Below, piece after piece: positions 7,766 through 17,453 of a stretch of DNA of 64,000 bases. Numbering within the stretch: position 1 is the first letter of the stretch; every line of letters begins with the position of its first letter. Under the pieces are notes generated by a model. It was not told where the DNA came from. It worked only from the letters and a program-made list of their open reading frames with translations, and searched no databases. Where the stretch lies: positions 558,001-622,000 of the forward strand of contig NZ_JAMZEA010000001.1 of the NCBI RefSeq assembly GCF_024172125.1. Reading direction: 5' to 3'. The translations under genes and the position numbers were made by a program. The DNA is from Actinomadura rupiterrae. Its GTDB lineage: Bacteria; Actinomycetota; Actinomycetes; Streptosporangiales; Streptosporangiaceae.

Positions 7766-10138
7766 TCAGCGGGTGGTGGCGCGGGCGTGTTCGTGGGTGT
7801 CCCCGGCCCGGGTGGCCAGGGTCAGGGCCTGGTCACGGCATTCGTCGGCTGCCTCGGGGTCTCCTGCCGCCACGTAGGTCTCGGCAAGGTCGTTGAGCAC
7901 ACGACAGGCCAGACCGGGGCCGAAGAGCCGTTCGGTCAGAAGCAGCGCCTGCTGGTGGAGGGCGACGGCGTCCTGGTGTGCACCGGTCCGCGAGGCGGCG
8001 ATCCCGAGTCCCGACAGCGCTATGATCTCGCTGCGCAGGTCGGCGACCTCGCGGCCGGCTGTCAGCGCCCGTCGGAAGTGCCGTGCCGCCGACTCCCAGT
8101 CGCCGCGGGCCAGCCAGGTGTCTCCGAAGGCGTTCTCGGCCAGCGCCGCGCCGCGGACGGTCCCGGTCTCGGCGGCCAGGCGAAGCAGGCAGCGTTCCTC
8201 AGCCAGTGCCTCCTCAAGGCGTCCCAGCCTGGTCAGCACCTGTGCCAGGCCGACCCGGGCGATGAACTCGGCACGCCAGTTGGCGCTGTCTTTGGCTACC
8301 TGGAGTGCCTGGGTGAGGTGCCGCAGCCCGTCCCCGTAGTCGCCGGTGAGCAGCGACATCTCGCCGAGCAGGAAGAGCGCGACCGCCTCGCCGTGCGGGT
8401 AGCCGGTCTTCCGGAAGCCGTCGAGGGCGAGCCGCCGACAGTGCAAGGTCGCAGGGATCTCACCTCGCCAGGCATGGGCGATGGACAGGTGAGTGAAGGT
8501 GATCGCGGTACCGAGCCGGTCGTCGGTGGCGGTGAGCGCGACGCGGTGGGTTTCGATCCAGTCGTCCAGGTGGCCACGCAGGTGGAAGAACTGCCAGAGC
8601 GCCTGCGGCAGCCGCCAGATCTGCCCGTACTCGGTTTCGGCCGCGCCCCAGCGCACCGCGGCGGTCAGGTTCGCCCGTTCGGCCTCTAGCCAGGCCAGCG
8701 CCTCGGCGGCGTCGGCAAAGCCCGGCCCCGGGACGGCCGGTGAAACCGGCGGCAGCGGCGGCTTGGGCTCGTGCGGATCGAACAGGTCGGCCGCATTCTC
8801 GGCCTGGTGGACATACCAGTCGATCAGCCGGATCAGCGCCGCCTTGCGTTCGGTCAGCGCGACCTCGGCGATGACGCGTTCGGCGGCGAAGGCGCGGAGC
8901 AGATCGTGCATGGCATATCCGCCGGGCCTGGTCTCCTCGATCAGATGTGCTTGGTAGAGCTCGTCCAGCGCGGCCCGGGTGTCGAGCAGCGTGGCCGCGG
9001 CGAGGTTGGCTGCGGCGTGGACGTCAAGGTCCGCGCCCGGGCACAATCCGAGCAGCCGGAACAGCCGGCCTGCGCTGGTCGACAGCGCCTGGTAGGAGGT
9101 GGAGAACACCGCGCGGACGCTGGCGAGCTGGTCGCCGTCTCGGCTGAGTACATCCAGCGCCGCGTCGCCCAGTTCGGCCAGCAGCATCGCCGGGGTGAGC
9201 TGGGGGCGATGCGCCATCCGTTCAGCGACCAGACGCAGCACCAGTGGCAGCCCGGCGCAGTGGTGGATCAGTCCGGTCCACGCCGCGTGCTCAGCTCCCA
9301 TGCGTTCGGTGCCCACCAGGCGCTCCAGCAACTCGCCCGCCTCGCCCTCAGACAGCCGCTCCAGCACCACTCGGTGCGCCTGGTCCCTGGCCACCAGGCC
9401 GCCGAGGCTGTCGCGGCTGGTTACCAGGACCGTGGCGGCTCCGGACCCGGGCAGCAGTGGCCGTACCTGATCGGCCGATACCGCATCGTCCAACACGATC
9501 AGGCAGCGGCGATGCGCGATGCATTCCCGATAGCGGGCGGTCCGATCGGGCAGGTCAGGTGGTATCGCATCCACGCCCAACGCGCGCAGCAGCCGTTCTA
9601 GCGCCAGGACGGGACTGACCGGTTCGGACTGCCCGTCCAGGCTGAGGAACACCATGCCGTCGGGAAAGCGGTCGGCCGCACGCCGCGCCCAGTGCAGGGC
9701 CAGCGCCGTTTTGCCCACCCCGGCAGTACCGACGATCAGGCACACCCGCCCGACCTGGTCCAGGGCCGCCAGTGCCCGGGCCCGGCCGGTGAAGTGCTCG
9801 GGTCCGTCGGGCATGGGAGCGTGCAGCGGACGCGGCAGGGCATCGCGCAAATGCCGGTCGCAGGCGCTCTCCCAGTCCCGCGCCCAGCGCCGTGCCTCGG
9901 GCGGGTCCGCGCCCAGCGCCTGGACGACCGCATCGAGCACGTCGCCCGGCATCAGCGTGGCCCCGGTCAGGTAGTTGGCAAGGCTGCTGCGCGGTACCCC
10001 GGTTGCGGCAGCCAGGTCCTTCAGCGACAGCCGGACCTTGCCCTTGCCGCGCGCCGCCCGGACCCGCATGCGATCCAGCTCGGCGAGCAGGTCACCGACG
10101 GCCGCAGCTCTCTCCCCGCCAGCCATAGAGCGAAGCAT
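7766..10138 (-). CDS. HTH-NB-ARC-TPR regulator (AfsR/STAND-type ATPase)
   Basis: 790 residues from ATG 10138 (ATG 10126 is equally possible; neither has a strong ribosome site). The N-terminus has a HigA/XRE-like helix-turn-helix (LSLKDLAAATGVPRSSLANYL). An NB-ARC ATPase follows, with P-loop VGTAGVGKTALA near residue 140, Walker B LIVLDDA, and VLVTSRD and GLPLVLRL motifs. The C-terminal third is TPR-like helical repeats (MSLLTGDYGDGLRHLTQALQ, AAETGTVRGAALAENAFGDT). STAND proteins oligomerise on ligand binding; the relatives are regulators of secondary metabolism or development. It replaces BTAD with an HTH. No partner gene is visible. Confidence 0.85.
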   Translation of the reverse strand: MLRSMAGGERAAAVGDLLAELDRMRVRAARGKGKVRLSLKDLAAATGVPRSSLANYLTGATLMPGDVLDAVVQALGADPPEARRWARDWESACDRHLRDALPRPLHAPMPDGPEHFTGRARALAALDQVGRVCLIVGTAGVGKTALALHWARRAADRFPDGMVFLSLDGQSEPVSPVLALERLLRALGVDAIPPDLPDRTARYRECIAHRRCLIVLDDAVSADQVRPLLPGSGAATVLVTSRDSLGGLVARDQAHRVVLERLSEGEAGELLERLVGTERMGAEHAAWTGLIHHCAGLPLVLRLVAERMAHRPQLTPAMLLAELGDAALDVLSRDGDQLASVRAVFSTSYQALSTSAGRLFRLLGLCPGADLDVHAAANLAAATLLDTRAALDELYQAHLIEETRPGGYAMHDLLRAFAAERVIAEVALTERKAALIRLIDWYVHQAENAADLFDPHEPKPPLPPVSPAVPGPGFADAAEALAWLEAERANLTAAVRWGAAETEYGQIWRLPQALWQFFHLRGHLDDWIETHRVALTATDDRLGTAITFTHLSIAHAWRGEIPATLHCRRLALDGFRKTGYPHGEAVALFLLGEMSLLTGDYGDGLRHLTQALQVAKDSANWRAEFIARVGLAQVLTRLGRLEEALAEERCLLRLAAETGTVRGAALAENAFGDTWLARGDWESAARHFRRALTAGREVADLRSEIIALSGLGIAASRTGAHQDAVALHQQALLLTERLFGPGLACRVLNDLAETYVAAGDPEAADECRDQALTLATRAGDTHEHARATTR

Positions 10139-10291
10139 GACATGCCGGACATCCGCCTGCTGGCAGGCTGGCGCGAGGTTCTCACTCGCGTCGGCGTCCA
10201 GGATGGTCCAGAAGCGTCCAGGATCCGGTGGCGCCGGGCGCCGTGGTGCCACAGTGGGCGCCTCGAAACCCCTCAATCAGGGAGCACTCCT

Positions 10292-10867
10292 ATGTCACCT
10301 CGGGTTACCCGCCTCCTCGTCGTCGGCGGTGCATCCCTGGCGCTGCTTGCCGCACTCGCTGGCCCCGCCTCCGCCGGCCCCGGCATGCCCCCGCCTCCGG
10401 AAGGCCGGACCTGCCCGAAGGGCTACACCCAGATCGTCAACTACACCAGCTGGGCGGGCGCTGCCACCGACGACGGCGGCATCCTCCGCGAGTATTGGGA
10501 GATCGTCGGAGTCGGCTGCTTCAAGCGCACCTCCAAGACCCAGGCCAAAGTCAGGTTCACCTGGGGTTCCAGCCGGTTGTACGAGGCCGCGTTCACCTAT
10601 CAGCTCCTCGACTGCAGCACCGGACGCGTGCCGCGCAGCCTGGACCGGCACCTGAACTATCCCCGCGGCACCAGGAGCGGCGGAGGCAAGGCCGCTGCGA
10701 CCTTCCTCCTGAACAGCAAGCACAAGTACAGGCTCCGCATCCTCGGTACCGGGGTCTATGACCGCCGCCCCTTCGTCCACGGCGGCGACGGCCTCCACGG
10801 GTACTTCAGAGGCCCCAACGGGCCCAGGGGCGTCAAGCCCTGGTTCAGCCAGACCTCCTGCAAGTAG
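10292..10867 (+). CDS. Secreted protein of unknown function
   Basis: 191 residues from ATG 10292 with AGGGAG seven bases upstream. A Sec signal peptide (MSPRVTRLLVVGGASLALLA) ends at PASA before GPGMPPPPEG. The mature part holds four cysteines (RTCPKG, VGCFK, LLDCS, QTSCK), likely two disulphides, and aromatic-rich strands. No known family was recognised. Divergent from the NB-ARC gene, 150 bp apart. Confidence 0.75.
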   Translation: MSPRVTRLLVVGGASLALLAALAGPASAGPGMPPPPEGRTCPKGYTQIVNYTSWAGAATDDGGILREYWEIVGVGCFKRTSKTQAKVRFTWGSSRLYEAAFTYQLLDCSTGRVPRSLDRHLNYPRGTRSGGGKAAATFLLNSKHKYRLRILGTGVYDRRPFVHGGDGLHGYFRGPNGPRGVKPWFSQTSCK

Positions 10868-10977
10868 CCCTCCACCACAGCCGGCGCGGTGGGCTCGCCG
10901 CTGCACCAGCAGCGCGCCCACCGCTCCCGCCTTACCGGCTGAGGCAACTCAACGATCGGCGCAGGCGCCCCGGCCGC

Positions 10978-11690
10978 CTAGGCCGGTGGGCGAACCCCCT
11001 TGCGGTGTGGATGGAGCCGCCGATATGGCCGCCGCCGTGCAGGCGCAGCAGCACCTGGTCTGGGACGCTGGGTTGGGCACAAGCCACGTCGCGGGTGGGC
11101 CGCCCGTCTCGGCATCAATGCATCCACTCCCCGGAGTCCAGGCCCCACGGTTCTGCGGTGAGGTCGCTCCAGAACCCAGCGTCGGGTTGCTCGGCTTCCG
11201 GCCGGGTCATCGCCAGCGGTTCCGCCGCCTGGTGTCGCTTGACCGCTTCGGACTGGCGCCGCCCAGATCCGCTCGGCCGGGTTGCCGTCGGGGCTGTAAC
11301 GCGCCCCGAACCACAGATGCACCCCCGGGTGATCGGCCACGAACCGCCGGACCGTCCGGGTGTGGTGGATGCTGTCGTTGTCGCAGACCACCACGGTCGA
11401 CGGCGCGGCGGGTAAGACTGCCACCAACTGCAGCAGCGCGATGAAGTCGACCGCGCGGCGGCGCCTGAGCCGAACCATCCACCGGCCAGTGGCGCCCTCG
11501 ACCGCGCCCAGCACCGTGACCTGACGGTCCTTGCCCTGGGTGAGGACGTGGGGGGCGCCGCCCGCGCAGGATCCAGCACGAGCGGACCTGATGCAGCAGG
11601 AGCAGGTGGGCCTCGTCGGCGGCCCAGACCATCCCCTCCTCACCTGGTTCCCAGCCCACCTGCCGCGGCCGTTCTCCGCCGGATACACCG
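10978..11690 (-). pseudogene. IS630-family transposase, degraded
   Basis: The minus strand reads the DDE core TVLGAVEGATGRWMV, the second acidic residue in VVVCDNDSIHHTRTVRRF, and the glutamate region YSPDGNPAERIWA. The frame is lost just after that (PKRSSDT lies in another frame). The N-terminal WAADEAHLLLLHQVR block is in a third frame. No intact terminal repeats were found. The element cuts a plus-strand lanthipeptide-dehydratase relic on its right. Confidence 0.75.
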
Positions 11691-11960
11691 CCTTCGACTG
11701 GGGCCCGGACGCAGAGTTCCGGACCCTGCCACGGGTCCGTTACGGCCGATGCATCCTGTCGCTCGCGCGCTGGCGCATCTACGCGACCGACCTGCCCGCA
11801 GGAACGACGGCATGGCCCGCATGGCGCGACGCACTTGGGGACTGGGCCCGCCGGTACCGGCTCCCGGATGTGGTCGAACTGCGGGACGCCGACCGGACGA
11901 TGCGGCTTGACCTGACCGTGCACGCCCACGCCGTACTCCTGCGTAGGCATCTCGGCAAGG
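11670..11960 (+). pseudogene. Lanthipeptide dehydratase (LanB) fragment
   Basis: An open stretch reads FDWGPDAEFRTLPRVRYG, CILSLARWRIYATDLP, WPAWRDALGDWARRY and TMRLDLTVHAHAVLLRRHL. This order and spacing (RVRYGR..LSPARW, W..W...R, R.RLDL, LLR.HL) is the typical end of the LanB glutamylation domain. Only about 95 residues remain of a protein of roughly 1000. No precursor peptide, cyclase or transporter lies nearby. Confidence 0.6.
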
Positions 11961-12207
11961 CCGAGGCCGTGGGGGCCGCTAGGGGTTCAGGTCGGGGTCG
12001 TTGGCCGGGGCACCGTCATAATCGTTCTACGAGCGGTCCCTGGCCCCACCCAGTGGGCTTAGATTCTCACGCTCGTCGCAACCCGTTGCGCTAGCGCAAC
12101 GCCCCGCCCAGCCGGACAACGCACTCCGCACCGGCTCTGCTTCGCCCCGGCAGGTCCACCGCCGCGATGCTGATCCCTCTGCCTCAACTACTGCTCGCCC
12201 GATCACG

Positions 12208-12430
12208 GTGGGCAGTGTCGCCGGGGCTTGGAATGCCGGTACGGGAAACACACGCCTGAAGAGCTGGCTCGCCGCCGTCCAAGCCGACGACCTTCCCGCA
12301 CTGCAGTCCTTCGCCATGGGAATCGACCGCGACCTGGACGCCGTCACCAACGGCCTGTCACGGCACCACTCATCGGCGTGGTCGAGGGCAACGTAACGAG
12401 AATCAAGGCGCTCAAACGCACCGGCCGACC
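12208..12430 (+). pseudogene. ISL3-family transposase 3' relic
   Basis: KSWLAAVQADDLPALQSFAM, IDRDLDAVTNGL and (after a one-base shift) VVEGNVTRIKALKR are the closing motifs of ISL3 transposases, which end with SSGAVEGNV.RIK..KRQ. Everything upstream is missing. It abuts an inverted IS256 relic. Confidence 0.75.
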
Positions 12431-12780
12431 CCGGTCTGCACCGTCTTGCGGATCTTCCCGTTCCGGACGTTGCCCGCCACCGCGCCCGCGCCCTGCACAT
12501 GCCGGTCATAGCCCAGATGCGCGGTCAGCTCGGCCTCCAACGCCCGCTCCAGGACGGCCTTGACCAGATCACCCAGCATCGAGCCCTCACCGGTCAGCCG
12601 CAGCCCGCCGTCCTGGTCCCGGGACCTGGCCAGCAACTCATCCAGCAGCCGATCGTCCATCAGCTCCCGGATCGGACGACGCACCGTTTCCTGCTCGGAC
12701 TCACCCACCTCCAACACGGTAGCCGGAATATCACCTACGGTGGTTGAGGTGGTGCCGTCGGCACCATCGATCACAGACAT
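12412..12780 (-). pseudogene. IS256-family transposase N-terminal fragment
   Basis: The 122-codon frame contains LLARSRDQDGGLRLTGEGSM, LGDLVKAVLERALEAELTAH, LGYDRH and KIRKTVQTGVG, the standard N-terminal region of IS256 (mutator) transposases. The frame stops just after TVQTGVG, before the catalytic core, where the ISL3 relic begins. It seems to be a truncated element. Confidence 0.8.
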
Positions 12781-12940
12781 GACGTGTGGTTCTCTCCCCG
12801 AAGAACGTGGGCGCTTCGCCCACTGATCACTTGCTCCCCAACAAGATCACTTTCCACACCTAGAGAGATACCTCCCACCCTCCGTGATGTCGTTGGCTTG
12901 GCTGTCAATCCGGGCTCGGGGTGTGCCCGCCGGAAACCCG

Positions 12941-13837
12941 TCAGAGTGTGGCTCCGTCGAGGGGGCCGAGGTCGCGGACGGTCTGAGAGAGGGCGCGGAT
13001 TATGTCGTTCTCCGCTTCGGTCCGCCATACCAGCGCGAACTGCAGGGCGTCCATGTCGTGTACGGGCAGGTAGGTGATGTCGGGGCGGATCCAGTAGCGG
13101 TTGATATAGCGGGCGAAGAGGTTGACGGCCGCTCCTGTGCTGACCAGGGAGAAGATTTCGATGGTGTCCCGCACCCGGGGGCCGCGTTCGATTGGGCGGC
13201 CCGTGCGGGTGTGGGAGGGCACGTACCCCTCGACCCAGTATTGGGGTGCGGACAGGGCGTCAGGGTGCGGGAAGTCGGTGAGCATCTCCAAGGAGGCAGA
13301 GGGGCGGCCGACGAGTTGGTGATCGGCGGCCACGGCCAGCACTCGCGGTTCGGCGAACAGCACCGGGCCTACGGTCAGGTCTGGTTCCTCGACCGGCAGC
13401 CAAGCGACCAGGACGTCGATGTCGCCCCGGCGCAGTCCGGCGAACGGGTCATTGAACGGGGCCGGTCGGATCTGCAGCGTCCACTGGGGGTGGTGGGCGC
13501 GGAACGTTTCCCATACGGCGTTCAGGTCGCGGGCGTTGTGGGTGATCATGCCGATGCGCAGTTCGGCGGTGACGCCCTGGGCGGTCAGCTTGGCGCGGCG
13601 CATTCCGTCCTGGAGGCCGGTGTACATCGGCCACAGATCATCGCGGAGTTGCCTGCCCAGGGGGGTCAGCCGGACGGTGCGGGTGCTGCGGTCGAACAGC
13701 GGGGCGCCGATCTGGCGTTCCTGCTTCTTGATCGCCTGGGTGACCCGGGCCGGGGTGACGTGCAGACGCTCAGCGGTGCGGGCGAAGTGCAGTTCTTCGG
13801 CCAGGGTCAGGAAGATCTCGATGTCGCGTAGCTCCAC
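12941..13837 (-). CDS. LysR-family transcriptional regulator
   Basis: 298 residues, full length. HTH MELRDIEIFLTLAEELHFAR TAERLHVTPARVTQAIKKQE, linker helix, then a periplasmic-binding-like effector domain (ELRIGMITHN, DIDVLVAWLPVEEPDLTVGP). Such Streptomyces-type LysR proteins commonly sit divergent from an SDR or oxidoreductase that they control. Here the divergent SDR starts at 14936, but an IS5-type element now separates the two promoters by 976 bp. Confidence 0.9.
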   Translation of the reverse strand: MELRDIEIFLTLAEELHFARTAERLHVTPARVTQAIKKQERQIGAPLFDRSTRTVRLTPLGRQLRDDLWPMYTGLQDGMRRAKLTAQGVTAELRIGMITHNARDLNAVWETFRAHHPQWTLQIRPAPFNDPFAGLRRGDIDVLVAWLPVEEPDLTVGPVLFAEPRVLAVAADHQLVGRPSASLEMLTDFPHPDALSAPQYWVEGYVPSHTRTGRPIERGPRVRDTIEIFSLVSTGAAVNLFARYINRYWIRPDITYLPVHDMDALQFALVWRTEAENDIIRALSQTVRDLGPLDGATL

Positions 13838-13865
13838 GGCCCCCTCAACACTGTTAACACTGGGG

Positions 13866-14796
13866 TTAGGGCCTGTCTGACAATTCGTGGTGGCGGAGCC
13901 ACAGGACGAGGCTGGCCAGCAGGACGCCGGATCGGTAGCGGCTGGCCAGCTTGTCGAAACGGGTAGCGATCGCGCGGAACTGCTTGAGCTTGGCGAAGCA
14001 GCGTTCCACTACGTTGCGTTGTTTGTAGAGCTGGGTGTCGAAGGTGGGTGGCCGGCCGCCGCGACTGCCCTTGCGGGCCCGGTTGGCCTGCTGATCGCGG
14101 GGTTGCGGGATCACCGTGTGGATCCGGCGACGGCGCAGGTAGACGCGGATCCGCCGGGCCGAATACGCCTTGTCACCGATCAGCACGTCCGGGGTGGTGC
14201 GGGGGTGCCCGCCGCCGGGCCGTGCGACCCTGACCTGAGCCAGGATCTGCTCCAGCACTACCGAGTCGTGCACGTTCCCGCCGGTGATCAGCACGGCCAT
14301 CGGCAGGCCACGGCCGTCGACGAGCAGATGCAGCTTGGTGGTCAGGCCGCCTCGCGATCGACCCAGCCCCTGCGCGGCTTGGGTGGTTTGATCATCACCC
14401 TGCCTGATCGTCCCCTGCAAGGTCCCCCTTTTCCGGGGCCCCGCCCTTGCGGGCTCCGGCGGCGTGCTGGTGCGCGCGGGCGATGGAGGAGTCGATGCTG
14501 AAGGTCCAGTCCACCTGGCCGACCGCGTCGTCCTTGACCTGCAGATGCTCCAGCAGACGGGGCCAGGTGCCGTCCTCGTCCCAGCGTTTCCACCGCTCGT
14601 AGCAGGTCTGCCAGGGTCCGTACCGTTCGGGAACATCCCGCCAGGGCGCCCCTGTCCGCAACCGCCACAAGATGCCGTTGAGCACCTGCCGGTGGTCTCG
14701 CCACCGACGACCCGGCCCAACCCCCTGCGGCAACAACGGCTCGATCTGCGCCCAGGCCGCATCGGTCAACTCACCACGTCTCACCACAACGATCAT
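13866..14796 (-). CDS. IS5-family transposase in two overlapping frames
   Basis: The first frame (start MIVVVRRGELTDAAWAQIEP at 14796, stop 14395) holds the DUF4096 N-terminal domain and the first catalytic Asp (WTFSIDSSIARAHQHAAGAR). The second frame carries GGLTTKLHLLVDGRG, DVLIGDKAYSA (second Asp) and RNVVERCFAKLKQFR (catalytic Glu), ending at 13866 with a TAA that uses the flanking TA. The frames overlap at AAAAGGGGGA, a plausible slippery site. IS427-type elements often make the full transposase by frameshifting, so it may be active. Confidence 0.85.
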
Positions 14797-14844
14797 CCAA
14801 CCCCGACCAACCCCGACCAACACGATCTTTTGTCAGACAGGCCC
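13869..14844 (-). mobile_element. IS5-family (IS427-type) insertion sequence, 976 bp
   Basis: Terminal inverted repeats begin GGGCCTGTCTGACAA at 13869 and end TTGTCAGACAGGCCC at 14844. Both sides carry TA (13867-13868 and 14845-14846), the expected dinucleotide target duplication. It encodes a two-frame transposase. The element appears complete and sits between the divergent LysR and SDR genes. Confidence 0.9.
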
Positions 14845-14935
14845 TAGTCCACTCTTGAGCACTTTGTCGTTGTTCCGGCGATTTTGGAGATACATCATAA
14901 ACGCCTGATCAGGCCAACGATTCTGGAGTGGCGAC

Positions 14936-15709
14936 ATGACGTACCTGACCGGCAAGACCGCGCTGGTGACCGGCGCCTCGCGCGGCATCGGCCGGGCCGT
15001 CGCCCGGCGGCTGGCGACCGCAGGCGCGCTGGTCGCCGTGCACTACGGCAGCAACCACGACGCGGCCGCCGAAACCGTACAACTGATCGAGAAGGACGGC
15101 GGCCGAGCCTTCCCGGTGCGGGCCGAACTGGGCGTGCCCGGCGACGTCGACACCCTGTTCGCCGCCCTGGAGGCAGGTCTGGCCGCCAGGACCGGCCAGG
15201 CCCGGCTGGACATCCTGGTCAACAACGCCGCCATCAACACCGGCGGGACCGTCCAGGACATCACCCCCGAGGCGTTCGACCGGCTCGTGGCGATCAACAC
15301 CAAGGCGCCGCTGTTCATCACCCAGCGAGCCCTGCCACTGCTCAACGAAGGCGGCCGGATCATCAACGTGACCACCGCGGCCACCCGGATCGCGATGCCC
15401 GAAGCGCCGTACGCGATGACCAAGGCACCCGTCGAGGTGCTCAGCCGCTCCCTCGCCCAGACCGTCGGCGCCCAGGGCATCACCGTCAACGCCGTCGCGC
15501 CCGGCCCGACGGTCACCGACATGAACCCCTGGATGCTCGGCAACCCCGAAGTCCAGCAGATGGTCGGCACCGGCAACGCCATCCCCCGCGTCGGCCAGCC
15601 CGACGACATCGCCGACGTGGTCGCCTTCCTCGCCTCCCACGCCGGCCGCTGGGTGACCGGACAGGTCATCGACGCCTCCGGCGGCTGCTTCCTCGGCCCC
15701 CGCATCTGA
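14936..15709 (+). CDS. Short-chain dehydrogenase/reductase (SDR)
   Basis: 257 residues, classical SDR length, with GGAG upstream of ATG 14936. Cofactor motif TGASRGIG, structural NNAA, catalytic YAMTK (Tyr/Lys four apart) and the C-terminal VTGQVIDASGG. The catalytic Ser position reads TTAAT, so a Thr may stand in. Arg/His-rich residues after the second strand (HYGSNHD) suggest NADPH. Divergent from LysR; its upstream region is cut 90 bp before the ATG by the IS5-type element. Confidence 0.9.
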   Translation: MTYLTGKTALVTGASRGIGRAVARRLATAGALVAVHYGSNHDAAAETVQLIEKDGGRAFPVRAELGVPGDVDTLFAALEAGLAARTGQARLDILVNNAAINTGGTVQDITPEAFDRLVAINTKAPLFITQRALPLLNEGGRIINVTTAATRIAMPEAPYAMTKAPVEVLSRSLAQTVGAQGITVNAVAPGPTVTDMNPWMLGNPEVQQMVGTGNAIPRVGQPDDIADVVAFLASHAGRWVTGQVIDASGGCFLGPRI

Positions 15710-16169
15710 CATCCACCGCCAAAGCCGCAACACCCCCGCCCTCTCGATCTCTGCCCCAGGCCCCACACAGTGACGATCCGCGGCCATATAGCTCCCCGCG
15801 AACTGGCCGCCAACGGGAATCGGCCGTCTCGGATTCGCCGCCTGAATCGCCGAGACCGGCCTGCGCGCCCGCATGGCACGCGATCTGCAACGGGTGCTGA
15901 ACGTGATCGCCGTCAGGCTCGGCTGCTGACCTACACCTGGACCCAGCCGACCACGCGCTCCTGACCGAGATCCTGATCCACCGGGCCCTGCTCGGCACCG
16001 AGCCGCCGACGATGTCGAATGCCGCCGTCGTCTCCGGGCCGGGGCGTGTCGTCCGGGCTTCAGGGACGGTGTGCGTGGTTGGTGCGTGACCGGTCAGCGG
16101 GCCTGGAGAAGGTCGAGCCAGACAAAGTCGAAACCAGGCACACGCATTGAAGGAATTGGAGGAGCGGAC
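15710..16169. other. 460-bp intergenic region, no gene seen
   Basis: Frames here are short and low-complexity (Arg/Pro-rich). A short stretch LTEILIHRALLGTEPP could be a gene remnant but cannot be assigned. The end contains the promoter and a good ribosome site (GGAGGAG) for the FAD monooxygenase. Confidence 0.5.
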
Positions 16170-17441
16170 ATGGGCAAGCGAGTGCTGATCTCTGGAGCGA
16201 GCATCGCCGGTCCGGCGCTGGCGTACTGGCTGGCCCGGTACGGGTACGACGTCACCGTAGTGGAACGGGCGCCGGGCATCCGGCCGGGCGGGCAGGCGGT
16301 GGACTTCCGCGGCCATGTGCACCTGTCGGTGTTGGAGAAGATGGGCCTGCTGGACGAGATCCGAGCCCACCAGACCGGCAACGGGCCGCTGTACATGCTC
16401 GATGAGCAGGGGAACCCGATGGTCACCTTGCCCGCCTCGTTCACCGGCGGAGAGGTGGAGATTCTGCGGGGTGACCTGGCGGGCCTGCTGTACGAGCGCA
16501 CCAGGGACGACGTGCGGTACAGGTTCGAGGACTCGATCGCCTCGCTGACCGAGACCGCCGACGCCGTCCACGTCACCTTCGAGCGCGGCGCGCCCGAGAC
16601 CTTCGACCTGGTGGTCGGGGCGGACGGGCTGCACTCGAACGTACGCCGGCTGGTGTTCGGACCCGAGCAGCGGTTCGTACGGGACTCGGGCCATCATGTG
16701 GCGATCTTCGAGGCGCCCAACCGGCTGGCGCTACGCGAGGACGTGCTGCTCTACAGCGAACCGGGCCGCGGCCTGGCGCTCTACCCGATCCGGCAGAGCG
16801 CTGCGGCCAACGTGATGTGCGTGTTCGCCGCCGACAAGGTGACCGTCGGCCGGCACGACATCCAGGGACAGAAACGGCTCGTCGCCCAGGCATACGACGG
16901 GATGGGCTGGTCCAGCGGGCAGGTGCTGGCCGACCTGTGGGAGGCGCGCTACTTCTACTTCGACTCCATCAGCGTGGTGAAGATGGACCACTGGACCCGG
17001 GGCCGGGTCGCGCTGCTCGGCGACGCCGGATACGGGGCGACCTGCGGTGGGATGGGCACCGGCCTGGCCATCGTCTGCGCCTACGTCCTGGCCGGCGAAC
17101 TGGCCGCCAGCGCCGACCACCAGACCGCCTTCACCAACTACGAGCAGCAGATCAAGAAGTTCACCAAGGCCTGCCAACAGGTGGCCGGCGGGGTCGGATC
17201 GTTCTTCGCGCCCAAGAGCATCCGCCGCCGCACCCTCCTCTACAAGGCGCTCACCACCGGCCCGATGCTCGGTATCCTGGACAAACTCAGCACCAAGGCC
17301 GCCACCGCGATCACCCTCAAGGACTACCCGACCCCGACGCTGACCCCGGCCCCGGTCAGCGCTCACCCCTGGTCGAACCGGTCCACTCCGCGCGATGACG
17401 GCACGCACCACCGGCGACCGCCTACCGGTACGTCCAGGTAA
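16170..17441 (+). CDS. FAD-dependent monooxygenase (PHBH-fold, TetX-like group)
   Basis: 423 residues from ATG 16170 with GGAGGAG five bases upstream. N-terminal dinucleotide fold LISGASIAGPALAYWLARYG and VVERAP. DG motif GADGLHSNVRR. GD motif RVALLGDAGYGATCGGMGTG. These three motifs define group A flavin monooxygenases, which hydroxylate aromatic or polyketide substrates with NAD(P)H. The C-terminal tail after about residue 395 is Pro/Thr-rich. Substrate unknown. Confidence 0.9.
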   Translation: MGKRVLISGASIAGPALAYWLARYGYDVTVVERAPGIRPGGQAVDFRGHVHLSVLEKMGLLDEIRAHQTGNGPLYMLDEQGNPMVTLPASFTGGEVEILRGDLAGLLYERTRDDVRYRFEDSIASLTETADAVHVTFERGAPETFDLVVGADGLHSNVRRLVFGPEQRFVRDSGHHVAIFEAPNRLALREDVLLYSEPGRGLALYPIRQSAAANVMCVFAADKVTVGRHDIQGQKRLVAQAYDGMGWSSGQVLADLWEARYFYFDSISVVKMDHWTRGRVALLGDAGYGATCGGMGTGLAIVCAYVLAGELAASADHQTAFTNYEQQIKKFTKACQQVAGGVGSFFAPKSIRRRTLLYKALTTGPMLGILDKLSTKAATAITLKDYPTPTLTPAPVSAHPWSNRSTPRDDGTHHRRPPTGTSR

Positions 17442-17453
17442 GGGTGAGATCGT

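Noticed and set aside
11670..11960. Active lanthipeptide cluster
   Set aside because: Only a fragment of one enzyme remains.
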